Part shown: positions 60,436-64,000 of the stretch, piece by piece
Numbering within the stretch: the stretch's first letter is position 1
How the letters are laid out: every line of letters begins with the position of its first letter
NCBI RefSeq assembly: GCF_000230695.2
Contig: NC_020541.1
Coordinates: forward strand, 1,736,001-1,800,000
Source: Rhodanobacter denitrificans
GTDB taxonomy: Bacteria; Pseudomonadota; Gammaproteobacteria; Xanthomonadales; Rhodanobacteraceae
Direction: 5' to 3'
DNA: 64,000 bases
Notes under the pieces: model-generated
What the model was told of the DNA's origin: nothing
Databases searched by the model: none
Seen by the model: the letters and a program-made list of their open reading frames with translations, nothing else
Program-made: the position numbers and the translations under genes

Positions 60436-62220
60436 ATGAGCCAGACTCTGGAGAGCCCCGTGTTTATCGAGCGTTCGCGCGACGCAACTGTGGAGCGCGC
60501 TGCGCTCGCGGAGGGCTATACACCGCTGCAGTCGCGAGTGCTTGCTGGTCGGCTGTCTGACGTCGCTGACGGGCAGATGGGGCGTGCCGTTCAGCCGGCG
60601 TCCATCGACTTGGATGGACCTGAGACGTTGCCGGATATCGCGGTCGCCGCGACGTTGATTGCCGACGCTGTGGTCAACGATAGGCCAATCGCGATCGTCA
60701 CCGACCACGACGCGGATGGAGCGACCTCGCACGCCATCCTGCGATTGGCGCTCGAGCAAATGGGTGCCAGTCCCGAGCGCATTTCCGGCTTTCTGTCGCA
60801 TCGCATGATCGAAGGATATGGTGTGAGCGACGCCCTCGTCGATCGCATGTTGCTGGACATGCAGCCGAGCACCTGCGTCGTGACGGCGGACCAAGGTAGT
60901 GCCGATGAGGCGAGGATTTTTCGTCTTCGGCAGTACGGTCACGATGTCGTCGTCACTGACCATCACGGCATTCCGATCGAGGGCCCGCCAAAGTCTGCCA
61001 ACGCCGTAGTGAATCCTGTACGCACTGACAGCCAGTTCCCAGACAAGGCTATTGCTGGCTGTCATACCGCACTGCTGGTCATGGCTGCAGTGCGCGAGGA
61101 GTTGATTCGCCGCGGGCGAGACGCCAGCCACCTGCCTCGGGTATCGGAGCTGATGGATTTTTGTGCGGTCGGCACCATCGCGGATGCTTCTTCCCTCGGT
61201 CAGTCACGCAATAACCGACTCATCGTGCAACGTGGGCTGCGGATCATGAATACGCGGCCGCGCCCGTGTTGGAATGCACTGCGGCGCCTGGTTGGCAAGT
61301 CAGGAAACTGGGTTTCGGCGGACATTGCCTTTCAGGTCGCCACCCGCATCAATGCGCGGGGCAGGCTAACCGACGCGATGCTGGGTGTCGAGTTCCTATG
61401 CGCGACCGATGACGAAGAGGCCTTTCGCTTGGTCGAGCAACTGGATGAGAGCAATCGAGAGCGACGCACCATCGAAAAGGCGTTGACGGTCGCAGCCACC
61501 GCCGTAGCCCGGCAAGCCGTTGGTGCTGGCCGCTCCGGGCTATGCTTGTGGTTGGGCGAAGGTGCCCATCCCGGGGTGCACGGTATCACTGCGAGCCGGA
61601 TGGTCGAAAGGTTCGGCCGTCCCACGATTTGTCTATCGCCGATGCATGGCCACCCGACGATCGCCACTGGTTCCATCCGCACTACGTCAACATTTCATGT
61701 GCTCGACGCGTTGGACTCGATCAGAAGTACGCACCCGGATTTGCTGATCAGCGCTGGAGGCCATCGCGGCGCGGGCGGCTTGAAAGTCCTGCGCAGAAAT
61801 ATCGATGCGTTGGCCGAAGCGTGGGATCGCTGCGTGGCTGGCTGTTACGGGGATACGCCACCTGGGCCGGTATTGCTGGTAGATGGCGAACTAGAGGCGC
61901 CGAGTCTGGAACATGTGCGCGAATTGTCGAGGCTCGAGCCCTTCGGGCGTAGCTTTGAGCCGGCCGTATTTTGGGCGACGTGGCAGGTGAATCAGGTCCG
62001 CGCGATCGGTGATGGCAGCCATTTGAAACTCCTACTAACCGCCAACGGCCGTTCAACGGATGGCGTCTGGTTCAACGCTATGGAACCCGGCGGCGATCTC
62101 CCGGTGCGCGCCGGCCAATCCGCGCGATTGGCGTTCTCGGTGGATGAGAATATTTATCGGGGCATGAGCCGGCTTCAGCTAGTGATTCGCGGCGTAGACG
62201 CAGCGAAGGACTGTGAGTGA
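60436..62220 (+). CDS. element-borne RecJ-like DHH phosphoesterase, 594 aa
   Basis: Full-length RecJ relative: motif I TDHDADGATSHAI (about 88), TADQGSADE (about 150), TDHHGIP (about 174), GTIADASSLG (about 244), ATRINARGRL (about 302) and DHHA1 motif GGHRGAGGL (about 439). A C-terminal OB-like part follows. Motif I has His where chromosomal RecJ has Tyr. It is only distantly related to the broken chromosomal recJ. RecJ degrades single-stranded DNA 5'-3' in recombination and repair, so this protein may stand in for the recJ the island destroys, or may have an element-specific role. Confidence 0.87.
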   Translation: MSQTLESPVFIERSRDATVERAALAEGYTPLQSRVLAGRLSDVADGQMGRAVQPASIDLDGPETLPDIAVAATLIADAVVNDRPIAIVTDHDADGATSHAILRLALEQMGASPERISGFLSHRMIEGYGVSDALVDRMLLDMQPSTCVVTADQGSADEARIFRLRQYGHDVVVTDHHGIPIEGPPKSANAVVNPVRTDSQFPDKAIAGCHTALLVMAAVREELIRRGRDASHLPRVSELMDFCAVGTIADASSLGQSRNNRLIVQRGLRIMNTRPRPCWNALRRLVGKSGNWVSADIAFQVATRINARGRLTDAMLGVEFLCATDDEEAFRLVEQLDESNRERRTIEKALTVAATAVARQAVGAGRSGLCLWLGEGAHPGVHGITASRMVERFGRPTICLSPMHGHPTIATGSIRTTSTFHVLDALDSIRSTHPDLLISAGGHRGAGGLKVLRRNIDALAEAWDRCVAGCYGDTPPGPVLLVDGELEAPSLEHVRELSRLEPFGRSFEPAVFWATWQVNQVRAIGDGSHLKLLLTANGRSTDGVWFNAMEPGGDLPVRAGQSARLAFSVDENIYRGMSRLQLVIRGVDAAKDCE

Positions 62221-62235
62221 AAAGCAAGCCATATT

Positions 62236-62708
62236 GTTGTTGAGTTCCATCCAAAACTGAGCCACTTCGCTGGGTGATTTTCGTCGAAATTTGAGCCACC
62301 TCCTCCCACCCTCTGCTCACAGCACGAGCGGGAGCAACAGGAGTGATCGACGTGGCCCTATTGAGCGTAATCCGACGCTGGCACCTTCGTGACAAGATCT
62401 CGATCCGAGAGATAGCTAGACGCACGAAGCTGTCACGCAACACCACAATCAAGTACCTGACGAGCGGTGAGACCTCCCCGAGGTACCCCCACAGGAAGAG
62501 CCCCAGCCAGCTCGATGCGTATACAGCGGAGTTGTCCGACTGGCTGCGCACCAACCAGCGACAGTCGCGCAAGCAGCGGCGCACCATGCGGCAGATGCAC
62601 GCTACTCTGCCGACGAAGGGCAGCTTCAGGTCCGGATCAAGGGATTCGGCCACCCTGGTAGCCAATCCGTTGTATATGGGGTCCGCGGCAAAATCTTGGA
62701 ACAGCTAA
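62236..62708 (+). mobile_element. IS21-family remnant with truncated istA
   Basis: Terminal-type sequence with repeated (A/T)CTGAGCCAC/TTTGAGCCAC units leads to a GTG (62343). From it runs the N-terminal HTH and start of an IS21-family transposase: KISIREIARRTKLSRNTTIKYL, then RKQRRTMRQMHATL. The frame is typical for only about the first 90 codons and then loses the family sequence. The catalytic DDE part and istB are missing. It is a relic and not mobile on its own. Confidence 0.8.
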
Positions 62709-62822
62709 TTGCCCGCATGGAATACCTTCCTGCGGCGTTATCCGCAAATCACAAAGCCCTACAGGTGACGAAATAGCGTCAAATGCTGATACACGCAGAG
62801 TCAGATCGCATTCCCGCGCATC

Positions 62823-63110
62823 TCAATTTGGTGTCCGGCGCGTCAACTTGCTGCCTTTCTTTCCGAGTAAAGAGCGGCGCTGAAGATACTCGCGAAAAGC
62901 TGCGACAGGATCCGCGCCGAGCGCGTCGCAAATCTCGATGAACTCGACAACGTCAATTCGACGCTCGCCGCGCTCGACCTTCGATATAAAGGTCTGCGTA
63001 TTGCCAAGGCTCTCGGCCAAGGCAAGCTGGGTGACGTCTGCGCGCTCCCGCAGGTCGCGGAGCAGCGTCAGTAACGTCTGATAGTTGGGGTGGTGTGTCG
63101 AGCGGGCCAT
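62823..63110 (-). CDS. XRE-family helix-turn-helix regulator, 95 aa
   Basis: The HTH of Cro/C1 type is complete: LLRDLRERADVTQLALAESLGNTQTFISKVERGERRID, with the usual five-helix layout (about 15-70). The C-terminal stretch is short and basic, so there is no ligand domain. It is divergent from the unknown gene at 63190, with 79 bases between the starts, and is likely its repressor and its own. Such pairs are common in defence modules and toxin systems. Confidence 0.9.
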   Translation of the reverse strand: MARSTHHPNYQTLLTLLRDLRERADVTQLALAESLGNTQTFISKVERGERRIDVVEFIEICDALGADPVAAFREYLQRRSLLGKKGSKLTRRTPN

Positions 63111-63144
63111 AAACTTGCCGGTAGTTGGCTAGGCACGCTAAAGT

Positions 63145-63169
63145 CCGATTCGGGATAGTCCAAAATCGG
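63145..63169. promoter_or_regulatory. inverted repeat between the XRE gene and the divergent gene
   Basis: CCGATT and AATCGG arms are 13 bases apart, inside the 79-base intergenic region. An AGTCC direct repeat (63142, 63157) overlaps it. Arm spacing of about two turns fits a dimeric XRE operator. Confidence 0.5.
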
Positions 63170-63189
63170 CTTTAAAAAGGTATTTGCCC

Positions 63190-64000
63190 GTGTTTGTAGC
63201 CGCCGCGGTGCCGGAACATTCAGGCGCTGAACCACCCTCATTCAGGGTGGAAGACCTTGGCGTGTTCGGTGGAATGGCGTTCCTTGCGGTGATTCAAGCC
63301 GGTGCCGACGCGGGTTTCAGGCACGTACGTGCCCGCTCCGGTTTCGGGATGCGCTTGGCGCCGCATCGCGCGCTGCGACATCTGATTCTATCGACCCTGT
63401 TGGAAGCCGGTGTTCTAGCACCGATCGCCTCGCGACGCCGGCTTGACGATGCGATTAGCGAAGCACCCTGGAGTGAAGGCGCAAGCCTCGAAGACTCTGA
63501 CTGGCTTATCATCTGGAATGAAATGACCCGAGGTAGCCTGCCGCAACAGATCCGTGACTGCATGGATACGTTCGAGTCGACGGCCCGCTCTCGTGAAGTC
63601 ATTTTGCAGACGTGGGAGTCGCTAGCCATTGGGGAATGCTTGGCATTCGGTGAGTACGCTCTGGCAGCGCACAATCTCAACCCGGCGCTGGCGCGGCCTG
63701 CTGCCGCAGCACTTCCGGCGATCCTGGCGCAACATTCCATCGGTCAGGGCTGCGCATTGATGTGGTCTGCGGCCAAGCACTTGGCATCCTGGTTTATGCG
63801 AAACGGTGCGGGTTCTGCCGGCACCGCAGAGCGCGAACTTGTCAATTCGATCTGCTTGAACGCCGATCGTGCGAATTTCGGCGGAGGTCCGGTCAAGCAA
63901 TTCAGCCGTCACTCTGCGGTGCCCATGAGCACCTTTGCGAGCACTTTTATCTGGACTAGCCGGCTCGGTGATGATTACTGGAATGTCCCTGTGTCCGAGC
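63190..64000 (+). CDS. unknown cargo protein, at least 270 aa, cut by the window edge
   Basis: The frame runs without stop from the GTG at 63190 to the last base. The start is chosen from AAGG nine bases before it. The visible part contains a region with APHRALRHLILSTLLEAGVLAP, an aromatic/acidic stretch with EDSDWLIIWNEMTRG, and a helical segment LWSAAKHLASW-like around residue 200. No signal peptide or membrane span is evident. I recognise no family. Divergent from an XRE regulator in island cargo. Confidence 0.7.
   Translation, partial: MFVAAAVPEHSGAEPPSFRVEDLGVFGGMAFLAVIQAGADAGFRHVRARSGFGMRLAPHRALRHLILSTLLEAGVLAPIASRRRLDDAISEAPWSEGASLEDSDWLIIWNEMTRGSLPQQIRDCMDTFESTARSREVILQTWESLAIGECLAFGEYALAAHNLNPALARPAAAALPAILAQHSIGQGCALMWSAAKHLASWFMRNGAGSAGTAERELVNSICLNADRANFGGGPVKQFSRHSAVPMSTFASTFIWTSRLGDDYWNVPVSE

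Larger units (their letters stand above)
54310..64000. mobile_element. GInt-type genomic island inserted in recJ, right end outside the window
   Basis: From the break in recJ to the window end the base composition drops and no core gene is seen. The left end carries three tyrosine recombinase genes and a small coiled-coil gene in tight overlap, the ginABCD order known from genomic islands with three integrases. A RecJ homologue, an IS21 remnant, an XRE regulator and an unknown gene follow. The 3' half of recJ is presumably beyond the right edge. A recombinase-in-trio (RIT) element is the alternative class; the fourth gene and large cargo favour GInt. Confidence 0.8.

Overview
The window looks like a chromosomal segment of a high-GC gammaproteobacterium of the order Xanthomonadales, probably Rhodanobacteraceae or Xanthomonadaceae. 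This rests on protein character and gene order (rpfE next to recJ, serC-pheA-aroA, an HU-like protein with a Lys/Ala-rich N-terminus, agmatine-to-putrescine genes), not on any database search. Two mobile elements interrupt an otherwise housekeeping region.

Layout. 0-4.9 kb: signalling genes (LytTR two-component pair, PAS-GGDEF protein, small exported proteins). 4.9-10.6 kb: gcvP behind a glycine riboswitch, a VOC protein, a LysR regulator divergent from an exported NTF2-like protein, and tRNA-Leu(CAG). 10.7-14.8 kb: rnr-rlmB-small membrane protein, then a guanidine exporter behind a guanidine-II riboswitch. 14.8-21.7 kb: a phosphate module (pstSCAB-phoU on the minus strand and an OprO/P-like porin) around RNase T. 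21.8-27.6 kb: hflD-mnmA-nudix, clpS-clpA, infA and a PHA-granule type protein. 27.7-36.7 kb: FHA protein, serC-pheA-aroA-kdsB-uvrC-pgsA, two tRNA-Gly and one tRNA-Cys, and an HU-like protein.

36.8-46.4 kb is a 9.6-kb element integrated in the 3' half of tRNA-Leu(UAA), with a 29-bp perfect att duplication. It carries a tyrosine integrase, AlpA-like proteins, a primase-helicase, an HK97-type prohead protease and major capsid protein, and a terminase-small-subunit-like gene. No portal, large terminase or tail genes are seen. This gene set and size suggest a capsid-encoding phage satellite rather than a complete prophage.

46.5-54.3 kb returns to core genes: TraB-family protein, aguB, aguA, a BamE/SmpA-like small exported protein, an ABC-F ATPase with an in-frame repeat insertion, rpfE and the 5' half of recJ. 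recJ is cut at the conserved GPR/NAAGR motif by a second, lower-GC element that runs off the right edge. It starts with three overlapping or abutting tyrosine recombinase genes and a small coiled-coil gene (the ginABCD arrangement of GInt islands). These are followed immediately by an element-borne RecJ-like DHH phosphoesterase, an IS21-family remnant, an XRE regulator and a divergent unknown gene. An island that breaks recJ while carrying a full-length RecJ homologue, with uncharacterised cargo beyond it, is the most interesting part of the window.
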